Source: Erigeron canadensis
Lineage: Eukaryota; Streptophyta; Magnoliopsida; Asterales; Asteraceae
DNA length: 64,000 nucleotides
Direction: 5' to 3'
Assembly (NCBI RefSeq): GCF_010389155.1
Contig: NC_057765.1
Span: 26,166,980-26,230,979, forward strand
Of the stretch, positions 47,875 to 57,960 are shown one piece after another. The position numbers and the translations under genes are program-made. Numbering within the stretch: position 1 is the stretch's first letter; the number at the start of each line of letters is the position of its first letter. The notes beneath the pieces are model-generated. The model saw only the letters and a program-made list of their open reading frames with translations, was not told the origin of the DNA and made no database searches.

Positions 47875-48272
47875 GGGTTGCGTTTAGTTCAAGAAAACTC
47901 CATTGTTTTCCATTTTCATTTTCCAAAAAAACATGGAAAACAGGAAACACGTTCAAATTGTAATTTTTTAGAAAAGTTTTCCTAGAAAATGAAAATTCTT
48001 TTCCAACTTTTGCACTAAAATTAGGAAAACTGTTTTTTTCAGTTTTTGTTTTTACTTTTTTATTTTCTAAACCTTTTATAAACCTAAAATAAAAAAACAA
48101 GTGAATTTGAACATGTTTTTTAGTTTTTAAAATGGAAAAATGAAAACTCCATCTTTTATTTTGAATGCGTTTTCAAAATTTTCAAGGGTTTTTTAGAAAT
48201 GAAAAACCTTTTCATTTTCTAGAAAACTAGAAATGAAAAACTTAAAAACATTTTCTCCAACTAAACACGCCC
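47875..48272. mobile_element. Tourist-type MITE of the GGGYGCGTTTAGTT family, copy 1
   Basis: Starts GGGTTGCGTTTAGTTC and ends AACTAAACACGCCC (inverted). About 398 bp of A/T-rich sequence with many GAAAAC/GTTTTC pairs that fold on themselves. The three bases at the flanks (TTA, TAG) do not match perfectly. A relative lies at 54300-54650. Confidence 0.65.
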
Positions 48273-48329
48273 TAGGATTTTCACACCAAAACACAAGCAT
48301 GTGTATAAGGAAAAAGATGAATTTTTGCT

Positions 48330-48610
48330 TTAATCAAGTATGATCATTTTCCCATGCATACAATGATATAAATAAACCAGCAAAATTCGAATGAGCCCTA
48401 AAATATTAATGGGCCGAAAGTTATAACAAAAACAAACCTTGAAAAAATCCGAAAAACTTAAATAAATGCCCATAACTCATGGAAAATGACGTTTTTGGGC
48501 CCGAAGACTAGTCGCCTGGTCGCACGTTGAAAACGGAGCTTTGTAGCAAAGGTTATGTCCATTTTATTGAAAGCCTCTTTTTATCATATCTTGGTCTTTT
48601 AAATATAAAA
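48330..48610 (-). repeat. Dispersed repeat, copy B
   Basis: The inverted homologue of 8330-8690, shorter by about 65 bp (missing the middle after GGGCCCGAAGACTAGTC). Class unknown. Confidence 0.65.
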
Positions 48611-48997
48611 AGGTTTGGGATTCGATAGTTAGGCCTACATAAGAACACTAAAAAGTCAAAACTTGTATGATTACATAATTTTAAAGAGTGCTTTACAAAT
48701 AATGTATATGCATATATGCACACTTGTGCTTTAGAGCATTAGTTAAGCAACAAATTATTCCAAATGATCTCGAAAATCAAATCAGTATCATGGATTTTAC
48801 TTCTACTCTAAACTACAATTGACCACTTTTAATTATGTCGTGTGAAAGGGAAAAAAGAAAAAAACTTACCTCACATAGAACGATAGAATGATGTTTCCAA
48901 GCCAATAACCACATAAAACCTCAACGCCCAAAATGTGGTGCACCGATTACTCCTTATTCTATAATATCACGACTCTTGATGAGACCGACAACACTAA

Positions 48998-49531
48998 AGG
49001 CACGTTTGGTTCACATATTGTTTATGAACGAATATTTTTGATTTTTTTTGAAAATTCAAGTGACGGAAGGAAAGAAATTCATTCCTCCATCCCTAAGGAA
49101 TGGAGATTTTATCAAATGATGAAATATTTACATTTTTACGGAATGAGATTTCTCCTTCTTTGAACAACCAAATACACTAAGGGCGCGTTTGGTTCACAAA
49201 ATATTTTGAGAAGGAATGGAATCTTTCAAAGGAATTGGAATTTGAAGGAATTGAATTTGACGGAATGTTTTTGATTTTTTTGAAAATTCAAGTGATGGAA
49301 GTAATGAAATTCCTTCCTCCATCCCCAAGGAATGGAGATTCCATCAAATGATGGAATGTTTACATTCCTATGGAATGAGATTCCCTCTTCTTTGTGCAAC
49401 CAAACACACTAAGGAATGAAATTCAATTCCAATTCCATCAAATTCTGTGAACCAAACGCGACCTAAGAAATTAATAAAATTTAATTCCAATTATATCAGT
49501 ATCCATCAAATTTTATGAAGCAAATGCGACC
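48998..49531. mobile_element. Older Tourist-type MITE interrupted by a younger relative
   Basis: Ends AGGCACGTTTGGTTCACA and GAAGCAAATGCGACC, each bordered by TAA (48995-48997 and 49532-49534). Its two halves, 48998-49180 and 49464-49531, are separated by the complete element at 49181-49463. Confidence 0.72.
49181..49463. mobile_element. Tourist-type (PIF/Harbinger) MITE nested in a relative
   Basis: 283 bp, TIRs GGGCGCGTTTGGTTCACA and TGTGAACCAAACGCGACC, perfect TAA duplications at 49178-49180 and 49464-49466. Three-base TWA duplications and these ends fit Tourist elements mobilised by Harbinger transposase. No coding content. Confidence 0.85.
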
Positions 49532-49689
49532 TAATAATATTATACAATATCAATAATTTTTTTACTCTTCAAATTTGAGTAAATGTTCTCTTAAATACTA
49601 AATGTAATATATATCTTCTAACAAAGAGATCATCAATAACAGATTAATGCCACCTTATATAGACATCTGCTTGCATTTTAAATGCATGA

Positions 49690-50884
49690 GTGTTAATTGG
49701 ACGTCGTACACCCTATAGACATATACATATTGCTTAAACGAGTGTTATTTTTTAAGACAATAATTGTAATCATCTCATTAATGCCAAAGTTTATGAACAC
49801 TGCCACGTGCCATGTGGCGCTGTTCTATTGGTCCCGTCTGTACTCTGCTTTTTTCCCAGATTTTGCCATATCAGATTCCGTTAAGGTTATTTTTTGTTCG
49901 GTTTTTTTTGGTTTCGTACATAGTTTTTTTCGCTTTTGTGTTTTCTTTCTATTGGTCCACCTATACCCCGCGTTTTTTCGGATTTTGCTATATCGGATCC
50001 CGTTAAGGTTATTTTTCTTTCGGTTTTTGTTGGTTTATTACATAGTTTTTTTGCTTTTGTGTTTTCTTTCTATTGGTTCATCGTATACCCCCCATCACTA
50101 TTTAGATTTTGCCATTTTTGATCCCGTTTGGGGTTTTTTCTTGGTGTTCATCATAGTTTTTTTGCTTTTGTGTTCTGAATTAATATATTGGAAACTTTTA
50201 CACAATATTTAATTTTTCCTTTGTTATTTCTATTTTCGTTAAGTTTATTTATCTTTTGGTTTTCCTTGGTTTTTGATACTTTTTTTTGCTTATATGATCT
50301 CTTTTATTGGTTCATCATATACCCCGCATCACTATTTAGATTCTGACATTACGGATCCCATTTTGAGTTTTTTTCTTTCGTTTTTTTTTTGGCATGGTTA
50401 TCAATAGTCACCATGCTTATTAAAACTTGACACGTTGCATCGGTTATAAAGTGACACATCAAACGTTTCCTATAGTTTGGATTTTACCACATTGCATCCT
50501 GTTCGGATTTTGTCACGTCTTTTTCTTTTTTAGTTTTGTTTTCCTTTTCGGATTTTTTATTACGGGTTACTTCTTTTGTTTTTTTCACACTTTTTAATTG
50601 TCATTCAACCTTATTGTGATACACCCTGTACCACTACTTGCATTTTGTTATATCGCATCCACCTGATATCTGAACTAATATATTAATATTTTTGCCATAT
50701 CACATCCCGTTCAGGTTTCTACTACGGGTTACGTTTTGTTTTCTTGCATACTTTTAAACAAACATATTAATGACAAAATTATTTCTATTAAGCTGTCGAA
50801 AATTCACGGCATATATACTAAAATAACGAACCGTTTCAACAAAGGAATTGAGACCCTGCAACGTGGGGTCCAAAATTTTCTAGT
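49690..50884 (+). mobile_element. Helitron-like element 2 (3' end defined, 5' end approximate)
   Basis: The 3' end has hairpin GACCC (50852-50856) / GGGTC (50866-50870), a 9-base spacer and CTAGT at 50880-50884. The body shares its repeated phrases and the last 250 bp (ACGGGTTAC-TTTTG-TTTC, ATGACAAAATTATTT...ATTAAGC) with Helitron-like element 1 at 31.5-32.7 kb. The next base is C rather than T. The 5' end was not identified. Confidence 0.68.
49822..50170 (+). repeat. Tandem array of about 124 bp in Helitron-like element 2
   Basis: TTCTATTGGTCC...CCATATC-GATTCCGTTAAGGTTATTTTT starts near 49822, 49947 and 50069, with a further degenerate copy near 50303. The three proximal units are similar enough to align by eye. 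Confidence 0.85.
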
Positions 50885-51028
50885 CTTCATGAATTTTAAA
50901 GTAAGATATGAACAGTAAAAAATTTGTCGTTAATATAACTACAAATGTAAATGTACTTCTTTTGCTACACTTGCCTTTCTTCCTCTTTACCATTCAGCTA
51001 CTCATTATGTTACCACTTAAATTAATTA

Positions 51029-53177
51029 GACCATTTGGAGTAGCCCGTTCTCACCAAAAAAATCCGTGTGGAACGCCCCACTTCGGCCCCGGGGGGCGTT
51101 CTAAAAGGTGAAAAAGCGTGTCACTTCCGATTTTGAACGCGTCCGGGCGTTTGGCCTGTAGTGGCATTGAGCCGTTGCATTCCTTGAAGTTTGCATTAAT
51201 TTTTTTTTTTTTAACCCTTTTCACTCTATATATATACATACACATACACATATCAATATACATACACACACATATCTATCTATTTTTCTTTCAAAAAAAT
51301 TACATACACACACATTCTCCTAAAAAATCACCATATGGATTCCGATGACTCATCCGGATCTTCTAACGGGTCTGCCGATTACGAAGAGCGTGTACAGAAT
51401 GTGCTTCTTCGAGCCGCCGAACTAATTAGACGACAGATTGACGAACAACCTGCGCCAGTCATTAGAAGAAGGGTACCAGTTGATCGTGATCGTATTGAAG
51501 CACACGCTCGTTTGATGCGTGACTATTTTGCTAAAGAACAGCGATATCCAGCCAGACTTTTTAGACGAAGGTTTCGTATGTCAAAAAATTTATTTGAGCG
51601 GATAGTCGGTGATTTGGAGGCTCGGTACCCATATTTTCAGATGAGATATGACCGTGCTGGGCGCAGAGGGTTTGCCGGGGTACAAAAGTGTACATCTGCA
51701 ATTCGTCAATTGGCATATGGCGTTAACAGTGATTTCCTTGACGAGTATTTGCAGATGTCTAAGCGAACATCAAGGGAATCTTGTCTAAATTTTTGTGTTG
51801 GTAATGATATTTTTAAATATTAATTCTATATAGTTATATACTTATATATATAGATAAATATTAATTCTATATAGTTATATACTTATATATATAGTTATTA
51901 ATTCTATATAGTTATATACTTATATATAAGTTAACATTTATCATTAAAAGGTATACGGGAAATTTATGGAGCAAGATACCTACGGAGACCGACTCCGTCT
52001 GATCTTCAGCGTATATACGATGTTCATGAACAAGTTGTTGGTTTTCCCGGTATGATCGGTAGTATAGATTGTATGCATTGGCCATGGGAGATGTGTCCGG
52101 CGGCGTGGCGAGGTACTTACACAAGCGGGCATGTGGGTAGACCGTCTTTGATCCTTCAGGCTGTAGCATCAAACGATCTATGGATTTGAAATGCGTACTT
52201 TGGACAGCAAGGTTCTCACAACGATATCAATGTGTTTGAATCATCGCCAATTCTTGAAGAAATTGTAAACGGATTGGCACCCACTGGTTAGTGTTTTATT
52301 CTAGTATTTTAACTTCTAAATGTTTTTTTCTAAATGTTTTTTTTAAATGTTTTATTCGCAGCTTCGTTTTGGGCAAACAGAAACTTTTACGAGAAGGGCT
52401 ACTATTTGGGCGACGACATCTATCCGGAATATGCTACATTTGTGAAGACCTTTTCCGACCCGATCGATGAAAAAAGAAGACATTTTAAGAAGAAACAAGA
52501 GTCGGCACGAAAGGGTATTGAGCGGGCTTTCGGTGTGCTTAAAAAACGATGGAAGGTGTTAAAACATCCGACACTATATTTGGACAAAAGAAATATCCAA
52601 GATGTTTGTTATGCTTGTATCATTTTACATAACATGATCCCGGAGGACGAAAACAAGGCCGTATGCCAGGACTACAACGCCCAAGAACCGAGTCTCAATC
52701 CAGATTATTGGAGCCGCATAACTCCAATGGAAGTTCGTATCCAAAATCTGCATGCCGTAAAAAACCGTGAAACCCACAACATGCTAACGGCAGATTTGGT
52801 TGACCATCTTTGGGCGAACACACCACATGACTTCGAGCCTGCAGCCGATCCCTTCGCCGATCTTCGAGAGTATGTTAGCACCGACGACGACGACTCCGAT
52901 TAGTTTTATTTCGAGTTTTTATGTAATGTTTTTTAGTGTGTTGTTTTTTTTATAAATAAAAAGTAGTTTTTTTTTTTAAATAAAAAGTATGTTTTTAATA
53001 AAAAGTAGTATGTTTTATTTAATTTATTTATAAATAAAAAAAATAAATGGGAATGCCTCTAAATGGTATTCCTCCACCCCAAGGGAATGGGGGAATGCCC
53101 CTTATGATTGGTGAGTGCCACGTGTCATTATATGGATGGTGGAGAGGCATTCCATGGATGCTCAACTCCTAATAGTC
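51029..53177 (+). mobile_element. PIF/Harbinger DNA transposon, near complete
   Basis: A 2,149-bp element with TIRs GACCATTTGGAGTAG at the left and CAACTCCTAATAGTC (inverted) at the right, and perfect TTA duplications at 51026-51028 and 53178-53180. It encodes a three-exon transposase (see 51335-52903). Plant PIF/Harbinger elements normally also carry a Myb/SANT-like gene needed for transposition. There is no room or open frame for one here, so it would depend on another copy. The 3' end has inverted GGAATGCC/GGCATTCC-type subterminal motifs. Confidence 0.92.
51335..52903 (+). pseudogene. Harbinger transposase-derived nuclease (DDE_Tnp_4), one premature stop
   Basis: Three exons with GT-AG introns: 51335..51800, 51951..52286, 52362..52903, giving 448 codons including the final stop. 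The N-terminus is acidic and Ser-rich, followed by RFRMSKNLFERIVGDLE, the usual helix-turn-helix-like region. The DDE catalytic triad is intact: Asp in GMIGSIDCMHW, Asp in HNDINVFESSP and Glu in ARKGIERAFGVLKKRW. CIILHNMIPEDE near the C-terminus is typical. In exon 2 the codon at 52187-52189 is TGA, inside NDLWI-NAYFG where the family has Trp, at position 235. Everything after it remains in frame. This single lesson makes it a very young pseudogene, unless read-through occurs. Confidence 0.92.
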
Positions 53178-53600
53178 TTAGGGGGAACATTATAAAAGCA
53201 ATCTTGATATATAATTCTTCAAATATGAAGACGCTCATAATCAACAAGTATCTTTCAAACTTTTATTGATGAGCATATGTTGCATCTTTTGATCTTTCGA
53301 TGTCATTCTTAGTACCACTAATACTTGTCATTTCTTTACCAGCTTCTTTCTACGACTTCAATTAGTCGTCTTGTGGTAGATCAATGATGATATTAAGTTT
53401 AACTAATAAACTTCCAAAACTGTTGATAGATGTCATTTGATGATTTTTTATTGATGTGACGTTGATTATGACTAGTTTTGCTGAAGACGAGTCTACGCAT
53501 AAGGCAACCCTCCTCACAATATAAATGAGCTCAACAACGATTTTTGCATTATAATTCTAACTGGGGACCAACTCAAATGATAATTTGATAGAAACCATGA

Positions 53601-53781
53601 TTTTTTTTTAACAGCTAACTATTCTACTCATACTCTTAAATTACACGTATGTTTGAAAACCAGGACTCTCAAAAAACCCCTATAAATCCACCCTCACAAA
53701 TGTGAAAAATGAGACTCAAACCCAGATGGATTCTCCTAAGGTCAAAGACCTTACCAATGTGCCACCAACTCCATTGGCAAC
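53601..53781 (-). mobile_element. tRNA-derived SINE with target duplication
   Basis: On the minus strand it begins near 53781. It carries an A-box-like segment (about 53764-53749, GTGGCACATTGGTAAGG) and a B box (GGGTTTGAGTC at 53723-53713), and ends in an A run (T run at 53601-53609 on plus). A direct repeat AGAAACCATGATT(T) at 53590-53602 and 53782-53795 is its target-site duplication. These features define a pol III-transcribed SINE of about 180 bp. Confidence 0.85.
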
Positions 53782-54059
53782 AGAAACCATGATTTATCTA
53801 TATGAAAACACAAAACCAGCTCAAATGACCTTTGTCATTTTTGCAAAAATCTAAAACGGACGTATACGTAGACATGGAATATGATATGACGAATTGGGGT
53901 TGTACACTGAGAAGAAATTGGTGAAATCTTCAAGAGAACCTACCAATCGAGATGGTGAGTTAGATCGATCAGCCAACGATGTTGATGTAAAAAAGATATA
54001 TAGCGTTTGAAAGTGAAATACAAAGTTTAAAGCTAAAATATTTAGTTTGGTTGTATAAA

Positions 54060-54299
54060 TTGATTTCTAGTTTTTCAATTCTAATTTTCTATTAAATGAA
54101 AAGGATTTTTATTTTTTAGAAAACAAATAAATTGGAGATGGAGAAATAAATGGAAAATAAAAATGGAAAATGAAAAACAAGAAAAAGATATTTCTAAGTT
54201 TTCTATGGAAATGTAGAAAACATTGATTTTTGTTTTCTTGAAAAACATTATTATAAAACTATGATTCAAACGTGTTTTCTGCTACCAAATGCTCCCTTA
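54060..54299. mobile_element. Fragment of a GGGYGCGTTTAGTT-family MITE
   Basis: The right end of a relative of the next element: AACGTGTTTTCTGCTACCAAATGCTCCC then TTA at 54297-54299, abutting the next copy. The body is rich in GAAAAC/GTTTTC motifs. Confidence 0.5.
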
Positions 54300-54650
54300 G
54301 GGTGCGTTTAGTTAGGAAAAACACCCCTTGTTTTTTTGTTTTTTTTTTTTAAAGAAAACATAAAAAAATAGAAAAACGCGTTCAAATCATAGTTTCCAAA
54401 AATGTTTTTCATGAAAACATAAAATAACCATGTTTTCCACTTTTTTATAGGAAATTAGAAAACACTTTTTTTTAATTATTGTTTTCCACTTTTCATTATT
54501 AAATTTTGAAAACCTCAAATTGTTTTCCATTTTCTAGTTTTGAACGCCTTTTCAAAAATTTTATTTGCCTGCTAGAGATGGAAAACTCATTTCATTTTCT
54601 AGAAAATTAAAAATGGAAAACCAGAAATCATTTCCACAACTAAACGTGTC
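54300..54650. mobile_element. Tourist-type MITE of the GGGYGCGTTTAGTT family, copy 2
   Basis: Starts GGGTGCGTTTAGTTAGG after TTA and ends CACAACTAAACGTGTC. About 351 bp of self-complementary A/T-rich sequence like 47875-48272. The right-hand TTT is a poor match to the left TTA. Confidence 0.62.
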
Positions 54651-54761
54651 TTTGGGTTTTGATCAAACCTGATTTTTTTTTAATTTTTTTTAGTTAATTG
54701 AACAAGCAACTATACTTGTTTATATAAATGTATAACATCGAGTAATAGGATCGTAGTATCA

Positions 54762-55017
54762 AGCAAACTTGGTGTAGTGGTAAACTTCATTCCTATACTA
54801 GATTCAAATCTCACCACTTTGTGAGATATTGGAGGCCAATGAAGGACTTACGCTTTGTGCTCTATCCGAGTAACAAGAGCGGGTTTATGAGCTTACCTCA
54901 GGTCTTGCCCAAGGGTTCCCTACCTATGAGCCTCGAGCTCGTGACAGTATGCAAGTGTAGCTAGGTTAACCAATATGTATATACCGTTAAATGATCAGTC
55001 AGTCATTAAAAAAAAAG
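54762..55017 (+). mobile_element. tRNA-derived SINE
   Basis: The A box is near 54770-54780 (TTGGTGTAGTGG) and the B box at 54800-54811 (AGATTCAAATCT), at the spacing of a tRNA promoter. A tRNA-unrelated body follows, and a terminal A run (about 55007-55016). Flanking GGAT-containing repeats are too weak to call a target duplication. Confidence 0.72.
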
Positions 55018-55130
55018 GATAATATCACATATGCCTGATTTTCTCATTATGATGTAATCGATTGAACAATTATACACTTGTTTGTTTAAAATATAAAAAC
55101 ATGTCAAAAGATCTAATTAATGGATAAAAC

Positions 55131-55846
55131 ATATGTTTGGCAAAACTGGCTGGTAGCTACTGGCTGGTAGCTACTAGCTGGTAGCTGTTAACTGATAGTT
55201 ACTAGCTGTAGCTGATTTATTTTTTACATATTTTGATGTTTGGTAGAAGAGCTGTAGCTGTTAATAAAATGCATAAAATGACAAGAAATGACATTGATTA
55301 AAAAATACTTAACATTAAAATTAATATTAATATATATGTATATATTATATATTTGTATTTATATATATTCATAATCAAATAAAAGTGATTATTATAATTA
55401 AATAAAATAGTCATTTGACAAACTTACGAGTGTAACTTAAAAGTTATGTTGCTATAGCCTACATATAATTGTTTATAAAATATACTCTTTCTTATTTAAT
55501 AAGTATAGTACTACTGTCAATATTCTAAAATGTAAAAACTAAAAAGTGTACTCCTATAACTCATGTTGCATATCAGTCTAAGAAGCGTAGGCTTGTAGGT
55601 ACACTAAAAAGCATGTAGCCTCAAAGATTCTTACAAAATAAAAAGGGTATTTAAGTAGTTTGACATGGTAAAAGCTTGTAGCTACATTCAAACACTAGGC
55701 AATGTAGCGTTTACAAAAGAAGTTTTTTGATAAATTTAAAAGCTTGAAGCTGTCGTCACCAAACGAAGCTTTATACTTGATAGGAGCTTTTTCCTAAGAG
55801 CTTGAAGCTCTTAAAAGTTCTAAAAAGCTCCCAATCAAACATACCC
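55131..55846. mobile_element. MITE-like element with TATGTTTGGCA ends
   Basis: The left end ATATGTTTGGCAAAACTGGCTGGTAGCT and the right end AGCTCCCAATCAAACATACCC are imperfect inverted repeats. TAGCTACTGGC-type direct repeats fill the left end and AGCTTGAAGCT copies the right end. The middle is AT-rich without open frames. Superfamily not determined. Confidence 0.6.
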
Positions 55847-56104
55847 AAAGTCATAATACTTGGATTATACTTGATTACTCGATCACTCTACTTATAAATT
55901 ATAATCCGTCATGTATCAATATATATTAGAATATTATTGATTAATTATATGTGTAGACTTGCTATAATTAATCATAATTAATGATTTTCAACCAATATAG
56001 TGACGGAAGACACGACAAACATAGGACTAAATAAGAAATGATATTGACTAACAGAATGTTTGTTTAAAGGAGTAACAATAATACATCAACTTGCTAATAA
56101 AATA

Positions 56105-56261
56105 TGGGAAATGCTAAATACAACCCTAAGGGTTGTATTTAACGTGTATAAAAAAACTTGTACATTCCATATTAAAAGTCCGTCCTTGATTTTCATGGTA
56201 AATGTACAAACAATTTATGCACCTTAAACACAGTCCTAAGGGCTGTATTTAGCAAACCCCA
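56105..56261. mobile_element. 157-bp MITE with TA target duplication
   Basis: TIRs TGGGAAATGCTAAATACAACCC at the left and GGCTGTATTTAGCAAACCCCA at the right, flanked by TA (56103-56104 and 56262-56263), suggesting a Tc1/mariner-related (Stowaway-like) element. Non-coding. Confidence 0.7.
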
Positions 56262-56269
56262 TAAAATAA

Positions 56270-56956
56270 AAATAAATATATATAATAGAGGGATGATGTT
56301 GTAATTTACACTTTATGCAAGGAATTTGTCTTGCTGATAATGAGGAGTTGATGTGGTTTGTCTCAACTCCTATTGTCCCTTGTAGTGATGTGTTCTTTAT
56401 ATGGAGGGAGGTTAACATTTAATGGTCATGTGTAACTGAACCTTACATTCGGAGCATGAATTGTAGGTCCATCGTATTAACACTACATGATTGAGAAAGG
56501 GATAGAAAAGGTTAAGTTTCTCACATCTTTGTTGACAACCGTATCATGTCTCGTCTATTTTGTTTCAAATAATTGTTTTCAAGTCTTTTTAGTAGGACTC
56601 TTCCAAGTTCTTTAACACTCTATAATTGAGAAAGGGATGGAAAAGGTCGTGTCCCTTGATTCTTACTCGTTGTCACATCAACGGCACATTAGCACCTCCT
56701 TACTGACACTACACCCCTGCCGACAACACATTTTCAAATTTCCAATGCGTGCAACTTTCCACTAACTCTTCTGCACCTAGTCGCCTCCTTGATGAATCTC
56801 CACAATGAGCCTCAAGGAAGAGACGCACTGTCAAGGGCTTCAATTCTTTCCAAGACGAGGTGCTGACAAGCCTCACGCCAAACCGTTTCTAGCTTGTTTG
56901 GAGGGGCCTAATTAGCTAGGTATCACGGATAAAGATGTAAATTCAATTCTATATAT
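56270..56956. other. Gene-free region
   Basis: A phrase containing TTGAGAAAGGGAT-GAAAAGGT occurs twice (about 56491 and 56627), so an old local duplication may be present. No gene is recognised in the GC-richer part 56640-56900. Confidence 0.4.
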
Positions 56957-56964
56957 ATAGATTG

Positions 56965-57952
56965 CAGGGCCGGTTATTAAAGTGTGCGGAGGGTGCTAGC
57001 GAGCTGGGTCCGGTATTTTTAGGGGCTCACAGTTTTTAGAAAAATCCGTATATATATGTTTTTTCTTATATAAAAAACGATTGATAAACTTTCTTAGACA
57101 CATTTATATAATTTAAAATCCATATAAACTGACAATTTTTACAGACTTTTTGAAAGGCATTACTGAATACTCACTGACAAATTTGAGTTTACTCAGACAA
57201 CTATCTCCATACAACTAATTAAATAAACAATAAAACTTGTGTTGAACAAACCCATCCGTTAGTCAAGATTCTTGAAACCTCAATGTGCAACCACGCACTC
57301 AGGTATTTTAGTTTCTATAATTTTCCAATTCCATTGTTGGAAATCAGGCCCTAAATCTTACACATAATACACACAAATATATATCAGAAGCTGCTGAATT
57401 AAAATGAGAACAAAACTTGCTATGTTTTTTTCTAAAATGAGAGTACAAAAGAAAAGATACTGACTACTATCCCTATTTATACTAATAGAAATAAACGTAC
57501 TAAAACTAACTAAACAAAACAAACACATGATCTTCCTATTTTTTAGCGACTCCCTCACGTACTCTTTCCACAAAACTCAGTCAACACAAGACCAATTCTA
57601 TCACATGAGTAGTCTAACTGCTATTCCATGATCCATGCTTCTGACCCGCAACCAGTTCTTGAACCGTACTCTTCCAAACCGATCCGCAACATCAAGATTA
57701 TTCCAACATCCATTACTTCATAGTTTTTATAATATCATAGTTTATTATTTAGTTATTTATTAATTTAGGATAATAGGTTAAATCTTTAAGATTTTATTGA
57801 TTAATATTTAGTTGATTAATATCGTCCTACTTATATATCAATAACATTTATCGTTCCTATCATACGTTATTATTGACTCGCTATTTTAGAGGTCCATTTT
57901 TTATTCTTGAGCCAGATCCTGAAGTCTTTTTTCATTTTCGGAGACGACACTG
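56965..57952. mobile_element. hAT element remnant with perfect 8-bp TSD, host of a solo LTR
   Basis: Ends CAGGGCCGG and CGACACTG (CAGTGTCG inverted) with a perfect octamer duplication ATAGATTG at 56957-56964 and 57953-57960. It is 988 bp including a nested solo LTR, about 609 bp without. It has no transposase. Confidence 0.87.
57335..57708 (-). mobile_element. Solo LTR (copia-like) nested in the hAT element
   Basis: 374 bp starting TGTTGGAA and ending TTCCAACA, with a perfect 5-bp duplication TCCAT at 57330-57334 and 57709-57713. A TATAAATAG box on the minus strand (near 57475) suggests minus orientation. Solo LTRs arise by recombination between the two LTRs of a full element. Confidence 0.87.
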
Positions 57953-57960
57953 ATAGATTG

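Noticed and set aside
54762..54835. A functional tRNA gene
   Set aside because: A and B boxes are present but the arms do not fold into a proper cloverleaf, and the sequence continues into a SINE body with an A tail.
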